A program made the position numbers and the translations under genes. Positions 8,027 through 16,093 of a stretch of 64,000 bases of DNA are shown in pieces. Location of the stretch: the NCBI RefSeq assembly GCF_012912005.1, contig NZ_JABBEA010000007.1, forward strand, positions 62,001 to 126,000. The letters are read 5' to 3'. Position 1 is the stretch's first letter, and each line of letters begins with the position of its first letter. The notes beneath the pieces were generated by a model. It saw nothing but the letters and a program-made list of their open reading frames with translations. It was not told the DNA's origin and did not search any database. This DNA comes from Paenibacillus sp. SZ31. Lineage in GTDB: Bacteria; Bacillota; Bacilli; Paenibacillales; Paenibacillaceae.

Positions 8027-8824
8027 GTGGTTTGGTTGTGTAAAATTGCTGAAATTTCTCGTGCGGGTTACTACAAATGGAAGAAGAATATCGTTCTCCG
8101 AGAGAAACGAGCAGATCGGGATGCAGATCTAAAAGCACATATTTTAGGCATTCATCGGCTTCGTCCTTATTTCGGCTACAAACGTATGCGAACCGCGTTA
8201 GGAAAAGAAAGCCTCGTGGTGAATCACAAAAAGGTACGCCGCTTAATGAGAGAACTCCAGATTCGTTCCGTGATTCGCAAGAAACGTCCATTTGCTGGCC
8301 GGAAACCGTCAGTTCTATTCCGTAATGTCTTAAATCGGGAATTCTCGGCGGCAGCTCCTGTGCAGAAACTCGTGACGGATATTACGTATGTCCGGATCGG
8401 GCATGATTTTGCTTATCTCTCGGTTGTGATGGATCTATACAACAACGAGATTGTAGCTTGGGAACTCTCCGAGCGAAATGACTTAAAACTTGTGATGGAA
8501 ACGGTAAAGAAACTGAAATGTGGACCGGCCTTACTCCATTCCGACCAGGGATTCCAGTATACAACACAGAGCTATGCCAAATTGCTTGAAGAGAAGAAGC
8601 TAACAGGAAGCCATTCTCGGCGTGGGAACTGCTATGACAATGCATGTATTGAGTCGTTCTTCTCCCACTTAAAGACGGAGAAGTTATATTTGGAGAAGCC
8701 TCAGAATCTGGAACAAGCAAGGAACCAAATTACAGAGTATATGTTGTTTTACAACAAGGACCGTTTCCAAAACAAACTCGGCGACCTCTCCCCAATTGAA
8801 TTCCGGGAAAAAGTCGCCGCTTAA
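8027..8824 (+). CDS. IS3-family transposase OrfB (DDE integrase domain)
   Basis: The -1 frame, open from 7943; 265 residues from the GTG at 8027. It has the HTH_21 region (GIHRLRPYFGYKRMR) and an rve integrase core with DDE residues in VTDITYVRIG, LLHSDQGFQYTT and NCYDNACIESFFSHLK. It is normally made as an OrfAB fusion by frameshifting at 7937-7943; separate initiation at GTG is less certain. No frameshift or stop breaks it. Confidence 0.9.
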   Translation: MVWLCKIAEISRAGYYKWKKNIVLREKRADRDADLKAHILGIHRLRPYFGYKRMRTALGKESLVVNHKKVRRLMRELQIRSVIRKKRPFAGRKPSVLFRNVLNREFSAAAPVQKLVTDITYVRIGHDFAYLSVVMDLYNNEIVAWELSERNDLKLVMETVKKLKCGPALLHSDQGFQYTTQSYAKLLEEKKLTGSHSRRGNCYDNACIESFFSHLKTEKLYLEKPQNLEQARNQITEYMLFYNKDRFQNKLGDLSPIEFREKVAA

Positions 8825-8893
8825 TGGAGTTTCTCTTTTTTTATTGTCTACTTGACGGGGCTATGACCACTTCACTCATATTTTTATAATTTT

Positions 8894-9787
8894 TTAAGTC
8901 CGGCCAGTCCAGTCAGCGCCGGCGATTTCGTTCCATCGTGCTCTAATTTCATCATATAGGTTCTGCGGAAGTGCCCCTTTAGCCACAAGATCGGCATTTT
9001 GCTGCCAGCGATTGGGCTTGGCTGTTCCTACAATAGCCGTGTCTACGCCTTCGGTACTTAGCGTAAAACGTAGTGCTGTTTCCACCGCTGCCTGGGCATC
9101 TTCACCCAGAAAACCATAGTTAAGTTCGCTTAAGCGTTTCCAGTATATAAATGGATAAGCCTCTTCTGAAAGTGTTTCATACGTCCAGGCCGCATTGGCA
9201 ATAGGTCTTTTGGCGATGACACCCATGTTTCTTTTTCTCGCCTCAGGCAAAGTAAGTTCAATTGCCTCCTGATCTGCGATATTTAATGAGGTCTCCAGGC
9301 TGTCAAATACTCCGGTCTGAATCGCATATAGCGCATCCGTTGTATCCCCACTATATCCGATGAACCTGGTTTTCCCTGCTTCCTTGGCACGCTGTAGCAC
9401 TTCGATAACTGCCCCTTGCCGAAGCACTTCTTCAGAACAGCTATGCAAATGGATGACATCCACATAGTCCGTTTTCAACCGCTTAAGACTACGGTCAATC
9501 GTTTGCTCCAGTACTTTGGCATCCCAATCGGGACCTTCGATCCCGGCAGCATGTCCACATTTGGTGAACAAATAGTAATCATCACGCCGATGTGACAGCA
9601 CTTCACCGATTAATTGCTCGCTATCACCATAACATTCAGCCGTATCAATCACGTTTAAGCCTGCATCCAGCGCACTGTTCAGTAATGTCGCTACATCCGT
9701 TTTGGATACATTTTTGCCTATTTCCGCTCCGCCAAATCCAAGTGTACTTACGTTCATTCCAGTATTTCCGTACTTGCGCGTTTCCAT
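8894..9787 (-). CDS. Aldo/keto reductase
   Basis: A 297-residue NADPH-dependent oxidoreductase of the AKR barrel family. The catalytic tetrad is visible: Asp and Tyr in VIDTAECYGDSE (aa ~46-57), Lys in LFTKCGH and His in VIHLHS. The cofactor end has VDTAIVGTAKPNRW. It should reduce an aldehyde or ketone; the substrate is unknown. The ATG is preceded by GGAGG. It lies downstream of the SDR and GNAT genes on the same strand, separated from the SDR gene by a MITE-like repeat that may have split an older operon. Confidence 0.88.
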   Translation of the reverse strand: METRKYGNTGMNVSTLGFGGAEIGKNVSKTDVATLLNSALDAGLNVIDTAECYGDSEQLIGEVLSHRRDDYYLFTKCGHAAGIEGPDWDAKVLEQTIDRSLKRLKTDYVDVIHLHSCSEEVLRQGAVIEVLQRAKEAGKTRFIGYSGDTTDALYAIQTGVFDSLETSLNIADQEAIELTLPEARKRNMGVIAKRPIANAAWTYETLSEEAYPFIYWKRLSELNYGFLGEDAQAAVETALRFTLSTEGVDTAIVGTAKPNRWQQNADLVAKGALPQNLYDEIRARWNEIAGADWTGRT

Positions 9788-9843
9788 GGTTATCTTCCTC
9801 CAAGTTCAGTGAATTGGGTACAGATAAATAGAAATACAGATTA

Positions 9844-10003
9844 GGGCGTGTCTGAACCTCCGCAGAAGTAAATTTTGCCGATTTTTCGTTCCAAACAAGG
9901 AAGTTTTCCGCAGTTGTGCCGGGGCACGTCAAGGAAAAAGTAACGCAGCAGGGGGCGAAAAGACGGTAAAAGATGCACTTCAGCGAGTTTTAGACACGTT
10001 TTA
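9844..10003. repeat. Putative MITE-like element
   Basis: About 160 bases between the AKR and SDR genes. The ends are inverted: GCGTGTCTGAAC on the left and, read from the right, ACGTGTCTAAAAC. The interior has no credible gene. The size, terminal repeats and position between two co-directional genes suggest a miniature element, but no second copy is in the window. Confidence 0.45.
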
Positions 10004-10075
10004 TCTTCCAATATGTTATTACCCATACATTCGTTATGCCACCCACTTTTCCAGACTGCTACCAACTCAACTCAT

Positions 10076-10849
10076 CTAGAATCCGTAGATGGACATCCCA
10101 CCGTCAACCAATAACGTCTGACCCGTTATGTATCCGGCTGCATCCGATGCCAGGAACACGACAGGTCCTACCACTTCCTCCAGTTCTCCCACTCGCTGAA
10201 GCGGTGTGCGACTTACGATTTCCTGCAAATACTGGGGATCATCCAGCAGCTTTTCGGTCAAAGGTGTTCGGAAATACCATGGGCCTACTGAATTGACACG
10301 GATTCCATAATTGCCCCATTCCAGTGCGAGAACTTTGGTCATATGAATTAATGCAGCTTTGGTCGCACCATATACAACCCCTGTTCGAAGAGCCGTGTGC
10401 CCACCTACCGAAGAGATGTTGATGATCTTCCCAGTCCCACGTTCTTTCATATGCTGACCCGCCAGTTGTGAAGCGATGAATGCCGACTTCAGATTCGTTT
10501 GCATGATGGTCTCCCACTGCTCGTCCGTGACTTCAAGTGCGGGTGTCCGGATGTTCATACCTGCATTATTCACCAAAATGTCCAGACTGCCCATCTCCGA
10601 AATCGCCTCTCGAAACGTCTCTTCCAGTTGCTCTCTTGATGTCATATCCGCAGTTAGTGCGAGTGCTTTACGCCCTGTCTGTTCGTAGATGTAGGCAGCT
10701 GTCTCCTCAATCTCTCTCATCGTTCGGGATACAAGTACAACGTCACTGCCTGACTGGGCAAGTCCAATCGCAATTGCTTTTCCAATCCCTCTCCCCGCGC
10801 CTGTCACTAGTGCTGTCTGTCCATCGAGATGGAATGTAGGTACGTTCAT
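10076..10849 (-). CDS. Short-chain dehydrogenase/reductase (classical SDR)
   Basis: A 257-residue NAD(P)-dependent oxidoreductase. It shows the cofactor motif TGAGRGIG (aa ~12-19), NNAG (~89-92), catalytic Ser in NISSVGG and the YGATK Tyr-Lys pair (~157-161), and the C-terminal ASDAAGYITGQTLLVDGGMS typical of gluconate or glucose dehydrogenase-like SDRs. ATG 10849 has GGGAG 10 bases upstream; an in-frame TTG at 10870 lacks a ribosome site. The substrate is unknown; polyols and sugar acids are common in this branch. Confidence 0.88.
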   Translation of the reverse strand: MNVPTFHLDGQTALVTGAGRGIGKAIAIGLAQSGSDVVLVSRTMREIEETAAYIYEQTGRKALALTADMTSREQLEETFREAISEMGSLDILVNNAGMNIRTPALEVTDEQWETIMQTNLKSAFIASQLAGQHMKERGTGKIINISSVGGHTALRTGVVYGATKAALIHMTKVLALEWGNYGIRVNSVGPWYFRTPLTEKLLDDPQYLQEIVSRTPLQRVGELEEVVGPVVFLASDAAGYITGQTLLVDGGMSIYGF

Positions 10850-10929
10850 GTCACTCACTCCCTTTATCAAATTTCAATATTTCAGCAATCATGCAAATAC
10901 TTTATATGTAAGTGAAGCCCCGATTGGGA

Positions 10930-11418
10930 TCAGGTTACAAAATACTGGCTTGGATTGCCCAGCTCTGGATGGAACTTTTCTCGAAAGCGGCCTCCTGTAT
11001 ACTCCCCTATAATTTTTCGCCAGAACGCCTGCGCAATGACATTGTTACGAACCTGAGTCACTTTCCATCTTCCTGGGAAACGTTTAAACAATTCATAGGC
11101 TGCCCGTGTGCCCACGCCACTGCGCCGATATTTTTGCATTACAAAAAATTCAGTCAAATAGTAGTCATTATCCTTACTTCCAGGCTCCAGTTTCTCCACC
11201 AAAGCAAACCCTGCAGGTGCCCCATCACTTGTAATCAAAAAAGGAAACTTGCGGTCCTCTTCTGTCCAGAATGCTTCCAAACCCGGATATTCCGGAAAAA
11301 TACCGTTACTGTCCACATCAATATTCAGATATTTGGTAAAATCATAGAGATAAAATTGCATTAAATGCCGAATCACCTGACTGCGTTCCCGGGGAACCAG
11401 TTCTATTTGCATATTCAT
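10930..11418 (-). CDS. GNAT-family N-acetyltransferase
   Basis: A 162-residue acetyl-CoA-dependent transferase. The acetyl-CoA loop is MQKYRRSGVGTRAAYELF (R/Q-x-x-G-x-G/A type), preceded by the hydrophobic strand YYLTEFFV. The N-terminal region, LMQFYLYDFTKYL, resembles small GNATs of unknown substrate. ATG 11418 is used because GAGGAGG lies just upstream with 7-8-base spacing; the GTG at 11427 overlaps that site. It is divergent from the xerS gene. Confidence 0.85.
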   Translation of the reverse strand: MNMQIELVPRERSQVIRHLMQFYLYDFTKYLNIDVDSNGIFPEYPGLEAFWTEEDRKFPFLITSDGAPAGFALVEKLEPGSKDNDYYLTEFFVMQKYRRSGVGTRAAYELFKRFPGRWKVTQVRNNVIAQAFWRKIIGEYTGGRFREKFHPELGNPSQYFVT

Positions 11419-11610
11419 CCGGTTCACCTCCTCTGCTCTACGTATACTGATTACTTTAAAGGTTTACGCGCTGAAGGGCAAGGAAGCATCCGCTACCTGC
11501 TGCCTGCTTCAGTGAACAAGTTGTGAGCATGTAAATTATGGTACACTAGAGCATAGAATACTAACACATTGAATATTAATTTATATGTTTTTCACATGGA
11601 GGTGTCGAAC

Positions 11611-12702
11611 TTGACCAACGTGCAAAAAGAGATTGATCGACGCAAGCTGGATGACAAACTACCTTCCATGCCTTGGTTCGTTCAGCAATTCATGGACTAC
11701 AAGCTGCCTGACCTGTCCCCCTCTACCCTGCTCGAATATTTAAGAGATTACGAAGCTTTCTTCGGTTGGTTGCGAGCAGAAGGGCTATCCGACGCAAGCT
11801 CTAATAAAGAAGTTACGTTGACTGAACTTGAAGTCCTACGAATGGATTCGGTTACGGCCTATCGATTATTTCTAACAACCAAACGAGAAGGAACTAATTC
11901 CAGAATTACCGTCTCTCGCAAACTCTCTTCCCTTCGCTCCCTTTTCCATTACCTGAGCCAGATTGCGGAAGATGAAGACTTTTATCCTTTGTTGAAGCGG
12001 AACATTATGGCCAAAATCGAGATCAAGCGTACCCATAAACCCAAGGACACCGCTGCCAAACTCAAAGGTAAAATTCTGGAGGAAGAGGAACTTCTCGAAT
12101 TTATCGGATATATCCTTGAAGGTTACGCTGTCGATATGGAGAAGAATAAGCAGGCCTTGTACTCCCATGAAATCAACAAAGAACGGGACGCCTGTATTGC
12201 CAGCCTGATTTTGAATTCCGGCTTACGTGTGTCGGAGGTCGTGAACCTGAACGTCGATGACCTCGATCTGAACAACAAACTCCTGTATGTTTATCGCAAA
12301 GGTAACAATGATGAGACGTACAAAACTCCCGTTTATTTCAGGGAACAGGCCAAGGACGAGCTTGCAACTTATATGAACCTGCGGCAATCACGTTACCGCA
12401 CGCCCAAGCGGGAGAAAGGTCTGTTCATTGCCATGCGCAACGGAGATTCCGAAGGCAGCCGAATGACCAAGAGAGCAATTCAGGCCATGATCATGAAATA
12501 CGCCAAGCGCTTTGGCAAACCATTCTTGACCGTACACAAATTACGCCATTCATTCGCAACCGACTATTATCTGCAAAATGATATCTACAAAACGAAGGAG
12601 CAGCTTGGACACGCTTCTACGGAAACAACCGAGATCTATGCTCACCTTACCGACAAAACGATGTCCGAAGCCATCGAACGTCGTACTGACGATGGGATGT
12701 AA
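11611..12702 (+). CDS. xerS: Tyrosine recombinase, XerS type
   Basis: A 363-residue site-specific tyrosine recombinase. The N-terminal SAM-like domain has MPWFVQQFMDYKLPDLSPSTLLEYLRDYEAFFGWL, closely resembling streptococcal XerS. The catalytic domain shows Arg in LNSGLRVSEVVNL, Lys in VYRKGN, HKLRH, LGHASTETTEIYAH and the nucleophilic Tyr in that last motif. The TTG at 11611 follows GGAGGTG with 7-8-base spacing and gives the expected length; upstream in-frame starts lack a ribosome site. XerS resolves chromosome dimers in streptococci, with its site beside the gene. Here a dif-like site lies 115 bases after the stop and another 4.5 kb before the gene. A phage-type integrase role is less likely but not excluded. 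Confidence 0.85.
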   Translation: MTNVQKEIDRRKLDDKLPSMPWFVQQFMDYKLPDLSPSTLLEYLRDYEAFFGWLRAEGLSDASSNKEVTLTELEVLRMDSVTAYRLFLTTKREGTNSRITVSRKLSSLRSLFHYLSQIAEDEDFYPLLKRNIMAKIEIKRTHKPKDTAAKLKGKILEEEELLEFIGYILEGYAVDMEKNKQALYSHEINKERDACIASLILNSGLRVSEVVNLNVDDLDLNNKLLYVYRKGNNDETYKTPVYFREQAKDELATYMNLRQSRYRTPKREKGLFIAMRNGDSEGSRMTKRAIQAMIMKYAKRFGKPFLTVHKLRHSFATDYYLQNDIYKTKEQLGHASTETTEIYAHLTDKTMSEAIERRTDDGM

Positions 12703-12715
12703 CATTCCTAACATA

Positions 12716-12782
12716 ATAAAAGCAGCAAACCGCATCAAGGACTTCGATCCGAGAAAGGTCTGCTGCTTTATTTTGTTTTTTT
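12716..12782 (+). terminator. Intrinsic terminator after xerS
   Basis: AAAGCAGCAAACC pairs with GGTCTGCTGCTTT around a 20-odd-base loop and is followed by a T-rich run (ATTTTGTTTTTTT). It separates xerS from dif-like site B. Confidence 0.75.
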
Positions 12783-12816
12783 ACAACATTCAAGGAAAAG
12801 AAGCACCAATAATTTT

Positions 12817-12844
12817 AGTTTACATAATAAATGTTACGTTATAT
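12817..12844. repeat. Putative dif-like Xer site B
   Basis: Arm AGTTTACATAA (12817-12827), centre TAAATG, arm TTACGTTATAT (12834-12844). It is a direct repeat of site A at 7055 and differs in the last base of the 6-base centre and at a few positions in the right arm. It lies just after the xerS terminator and before the convergent mobB end, the place expected for the cognate site of a XerS-type recombinase. Confidence 0.65.
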
Positions 12845-12956
12845 TAGAAATGGATCAATAATGCTCTCTGTACATTCAATCAGGTTTCAATCATGTGCAG
12901 CGACGATAATGTCCCACTTCTTTACGTTTCCACGATTCGATTTCAGCATTCTTCCT

Positions 12957-13490
12957 TCACTTGCTCTCAACCATCTGTAACAACGCTTGGGCTATATACT
13001 CCGTTTCATGAACCGAGTACCATGTTATATCCCTGTTTACGCCGCTTAGCTCCATCACCTGATCTAGAGATAACCATGAGATCATACCCACTACCCTTTC
13101 AAGGCGATCCACTAGTGTCAGATCTTTCTCTTCTCGAACCATCACCAACTTCGGATAAGAAGCCTCTTTGAATCCCTCTATAACAATCCAATCATACCCG
13201 GATAGACGACTTAACATATCCTCCAGCCTGGTTGCTTGTCGCTCCATAATGGCAGTGCGTTTCTCTGACATAACAACCACCGCCGCGGCCCCTGCCTCCC
13301 CAAATCGATACGAATCCGTTCCTTCTTGATCTATCTCGAAATGGTCGTGTCCATCATGCTTAATCGCGGCTACCTTTAGTCCCATGGAAGAAAAGTGATC
13401 AATTAGCGCGGCTGTCATGGTCGTCTTGCCCGTGTTCTTGTATCCAACTATCTGTATGATATGTGGTTTTGTTCCACTCATTTTAGTCAT
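12957..13490 (-). CDS. mobB: Molybdopterin-guanine dinucleotide biosynthesis protein MobB
   Basis: A 177-residue P-loop protein: Walker A GYKNTGKTT (aa ~16-24), then AAIKHDGHDHFEIDQEGTDSYRFGEAGA, the characteristic MobB segment, and the Walker B-like DWIVIEGFKEASYPKLV. It binds GTP and assists MobA in attaching GMP to molybdopterin. It starts 7 bases after the moeA stop, so both are co-transcribed. No mobA or moaA gene is in the window. The ATG at 13490 has GAGG upstream inside the end of moeA. Confidence 0.9.
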   Translation of the reverse strand: MTKMSGTKPHIIQIVGYKNTGKTTMTAALIDHFSSMGLKVAAIKHDGHDHFEIDQEGTDSYRFGEAGAAAVVVMSEKRTAIMERQATRLEDMLSRLSGYDWIVIEGFKEASYPKLVMVREEKDLTLVDRLERVVGMISWLSLDQVMELSGVNRDITWYSVHETEYIAQALLQMVESK

Positions 13491-13497
13491 ATACCAA

Positions 13498-14793
13498 CTA
13501 CCTCACATGACCTGAGGGCAGTTTGAGAATGCGCACCTGTTCCCCCGCAGGAATGCCTTTTTTCTCAGGAGGAATAACAATTAGACAATCACTGTCCTTA
13601 ATCGTAATCATCACGCTGGATTCATCTACACGGGCAGCAGCGGGTATGGCATACACCATTCCGTTGCGGATCTCTGTGCGTCCACGTACGAATCGTGTGA
13701 AATTGTTTACTTTGGCGTACCCTTCTTCCAAGGTCGCAGTCCATTCTTCCAAATAAGGATGAGCATCGGCTTGCATGGAACGAATGGTTGGACGAACAAA
13801 TAGACCAAAACCCACAAAACAAGCCCCTGGGTTACCCGAAAGCGCAAAAAGTAATTTGTCTTTGTACACAGCAGCTGTGGTTACACTGCCTGGTCGCATC
13901 GTCACTTTGTTAAACAACATCTCCACATGTTCTTCCAACACAAGTTCACCCATAATATCATAATCCCCGACAGACACTCCGCCTGTGGTCACCACGATAT
14001 CATTATCTTGAATGGCTTCTTCCAGCTTCACCCTTGCTGTGTTCACATCGTCAGCAATGGAACCATACATTACCGGCTCTCCACCTGCTTCAACGACTAG
14101 AGAACGCAACATATAACTGTTGCTGTTCCGAATCCGACCTGGTTGCAGTGGCTCATCTACATCAAGCAATTCCGTTCCTGTGGCGAATATCGCAACCTTA
14201 GGACGTTGAAATACAGGTACTTCTGCAATGCCAAAAGTCGCTAACACGGACTGCTCTCCTGCCCTGATGATCGTTCCTGCTTCAAGCAGTTTCTGACCCT
14301 CCTGGACTTCCAGTCCGATTGGTGTGATGTTAGCGCCCGACAATATCTGTCGTTTCAATGCAATCCACTGTTCTCCGTTCTCTTCCTTACTCTCAGTCAT
14401 CTCCATCATGACCACGGCATCCGCACCTTCAGGAACCTGTGCTCCTGTCATGATGCGAGCCGTTGTACCTGAAACAATGGTGTGGTCCGAGGTGTAACCG
14501 CAAGGAATTTCGTCAATTACCCGAAACCAGATTTGATGATCACTCGATGCATCTAGGGTATCTGTACTTATAATTGCGAATCCATCCATACCCGATCTGC
14601 GGAAGAATGGATACGGATGAGGTGCCTGAATAGTCTCTGCAAGTGTACGTCCATGGGCAGATTCGAGGCCAACTTTCTCTATGGAGCCTGAAGTCACGCG
14701 TGCAGCTATTTTGGCTTGGGCATCCGGTACCTGTACAGCTGTACGATTGAACTTGGCAGTTGTCATATCATATGAATGTGAGTTTAGTTTCAA
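13498..14793 (-). CDS. moeA: Molybdopterin molybdenumtransferase MoeA
   Basis: A 431-residue enzyme that inserts molybdate into adenylated molybdopterin. Domain signatures include PFFRRSGMDGFAI near the N-terminus, GTTARIMTGAQVPEGADAVVMME, FATGTELL, GRIRNSNSYML, VTTGGVSVGDYD and LSGNPGACFVGF. The TTG at 14793 is taken as start because AGGAGG lies 12 bases upstream; the first ATG (14766) has no ribosome site. It forms an operon with mobB immediately downstream. Confidence 0.9.
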   Translation of the reverse strand: MKLNSHSYDMTTAKFNRTAVQVPDAQAKIAARVTSGSIEKVGLESAHGRTLAETIQAPHPYPFFRRSGMDGFAIISTDTLDASSDHQIWFRVIDEIPCGYTSDHTIVSGTTARIMTGAQVPEGADAVVMMEMTESKEENGEQWIALKRQILSGANITPIGLEVQEGQKLLEAGTIIRAGEQSVLATFGIAEVPVFQRPKVAIFATGTELLDVDEPLQPGRIRNSNSYMLRSLVVEAGGEPVMYGSIADDVNTARVKLEEAIQDNDIVVTTGGVSVGDYDIMGELVLEEHVEMLFNKVTMRPGSVTTAAVYKDKLLFALSGNPGACFVGFGLFVRPTIRSMQADAHPYLEEWTATLEEGYAKVNNFTRFVRGRTEIRNGMVYAIPAAARVDESSVMITIKDSDCLIVIPPEKKGIPAGEQVRILKLPSGHVR

Positions 14794-14936
14794 AAGTATT
14801 CTTACCTCCTAGAGACATATCATCGTTTAAGAAAAGTGTAGCCCGAATGCGGTAAGATGACAAGTACATCGCTCACATCCAACATGAAAGCAAGCGTATA
14901 TGCCCATAATACAAATGCAAAGGGAGGCGATACATC

Positions 14937-15227
14937 ATGAGTGAACGATGTGAATTATGCGGAAGAGAACCTGTGGACACGACCATTCATCATCTGACAC
15001 CCAAAGAAATGGGCGGAACTTTTCTGCCTACGGCCAATCTGTGCATCCCCTGTCACAAACAGATTCATTCGCTATACACCAATCGCGACATTGTAACTCT
15101 CGGTCTCACGGACCTGCAATCCTTGAGACAGGATGAACGAATGATGCCATTTATCCGCTGGATTCGCAAGCAGCCTGCTTCAACGATTCCCCGCGTACGC
15201 AAATCCAATCATGTTCGCAAATCGTAA
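14937..15227 (+). CDS. Small HNH endonuclease-like protein (YisB-like)
   Basis: A 96-residue protein with a zinc-bound HNH motif: CELCGR, then TIHHLTPKEMGG, then NLCIPCHKQIHSLYTN. Thus CxxC, HH, N and CxxCH are all present. The resemblance is to B. subtilis YisB, whose role is not established. It may be a nicking or structure-specific nuclease. The ATG has GGGAGG upstream, and the gene is divergent from moeA with its own promoter region. Confidence 0.8.
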   Translation: MSERCELCGREPVDTTIHHLTPKEMGGTFLPTANLCIPCHKQIHSLYTNRDIVTLGLTDLQSLRQDERMMPFIRWIRKQPASTIPRVRKSNHVRKS

Positions 15228-15232
15228 ACCAA

Positions 15233-15296
15233 AAAGAACAGCTCCAAGGTAATGTGCCGGCGAGATGAATCCGCCTTCCCTTTTCGCTGTTCTTAA
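15233..15296. terminator. Possible bidirectional terminator between the HNH and DUF4247 genes
   Basis: AAGAACAGC near 15235-15243 pairs with GCTGTTCTT near 15287-15295 across a long GC-containing loop in the convergent gap between the two genes. The loop is large, so the call is tentative. Confidence 0.4.
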
Positions 15297-15335
15297 ATAA
15301 ACTATTCGCTTGACAGCGACGCTTACGATTAAATG

Positions 15336-16082
15336 TTATCTACGCCTCATAATGCGGCCGCCGCCCACTCTGGTTTTTGGTTTTTTATAAGATTTCTTAG
15401 GTGAATCAAACAATCCGCCCAGGCCACCACTGCTTTTGTTGCGATCAATGGTTCCCTTGCTCTGATCCTTGTTACGGTTGAATAATCCTCCGCCAGATCC
15501 CACGCTTGAATCTTTATCGCTTCCGCGCCTTGTAATTGTACCTTTCCGATCCACAGTAATGGGTGGAGCAACCTTCTTGTCATTACTCGTTGGTGTACGG
15601 TAAGATCCTGCACTCGGTTTATACGTATCTTTATTGGTATAACCCCGATAATTACCATTGCCCCGTCCACCAAAAGAATCGAACAGATTACCTATTAATG
15701 TAGCAGTCAGGTAACCTTGTAAAAAAGATGAATCGTAGTTCTGCCGAACATACTCCTTTGAGTCCACCTCAACCAAGGTATCCTCCGGCTTATTCGGATC
15801 TTGTTGCAGATGATAATACTCGTCCTGATACACCAGGAACATACGCTCTGTGTTCTCTGCCGAGATCTGATCCGATTGCCTTTGGTCAGACAATTCCTGA
15901 GCCACTTCCGGAACCGTTCGGTCCGAGGCCCGGTACACATAGGACGTTGAGTTACCACTGCCACTAACCGATTCAAGCGGATATGTGTCCTGAACAGAAG
16001 GTGCTCCGCACGCGGACAACAGAGACATCACAAGGCTGAGGACCAGCATTAATTTTAATCCATGTGCCAAGCGTTTTTTCAT
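15336..16082 (-). CDS. DUF4247 lipoprotein
   Basis: A 248-residue secreted lipoprotein. The signal peptide ends in the lipobox LLSACGAP, with lipid attachment at Cys25. The middle part (SYVYRASDRTVPEVAQELSDQ, then MFLVYQDEYYHLQQDP) matches DUF4247. The C-terminal third is Gly/Ser/Lys/Arg-rich and ends in a basic tail, probably wall- or membrane-contacting. It sits 11 bases after the DUF4178 gene in the PspA cluster, so an envelope-stress role is likely, though its molecular function is unknown. Confidence 0.8.
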   Translation of the reverse strand: MKKRLAHGLKLMLVLSLVMSLLSACGAPSVQDTYPLESVSGSGNSTSYVYRASDRTVPEVAQELSDQRQSDQISAENTERMFLVYQDEYYHLQQDPNKPEDTLVEVDSKEYVRQNYDSSFLQGYLTATLIGNLFDSFGGRGNGNYRGYTNKDTYKPSAGSYRTPTSNDKKVAPPITVDRKGTITRRGSDKDSSVGSGGGLFNRNKDQSKGTIDRNKSSGGLGGLFDSPKKSYKKPKTRVGGGRIMRRR

Positions 16083-16093
16083 TGGAACCTCTC

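Larger units (their letters stand above)
7597..8860 (+). mobile_element. IS3-family insertion sequence, apparently intact
   Basis: About 1.26 kb with overlapping orfA and orfB and imperfect terminal inverted repeats. The left end is CCCCTCAAGGTAGACAGTG followed by AAAAAAAGAGA. The right end, read inward, is CCCCGTCAAGTAGACAAT then AAAAAAAGAGA. Exact ends are uncertain by a few bases, and no convincing target duplication was found. The A6G slippery site and all three catalytic acidic residues are present, so the element may still be active. It lies between the two dif-like sites. Confidence 0.85.

Noticed and set aside
7594..8864. TAT on both sides of the IS as a target-site duplication
   Set aside because: The triplets are not symmetrically placed relative to the inverted repeats, and the sequence is AT-rich.
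11521..11547. TTGTGA/TACACT as a xerS promoter
   Set aside because: Spacer is only 15 bases; the TG upstream of TACACT helps, but the match is too weak to list.
11569..12702. XerS gene as a prophage integrase
   Set aside because: No phage genes or tRNA attachment site are nearby, and the N-terminal domain resembles chromosomal XerS. An integrative unit using Xer sites remains possible and is reported as a finding.
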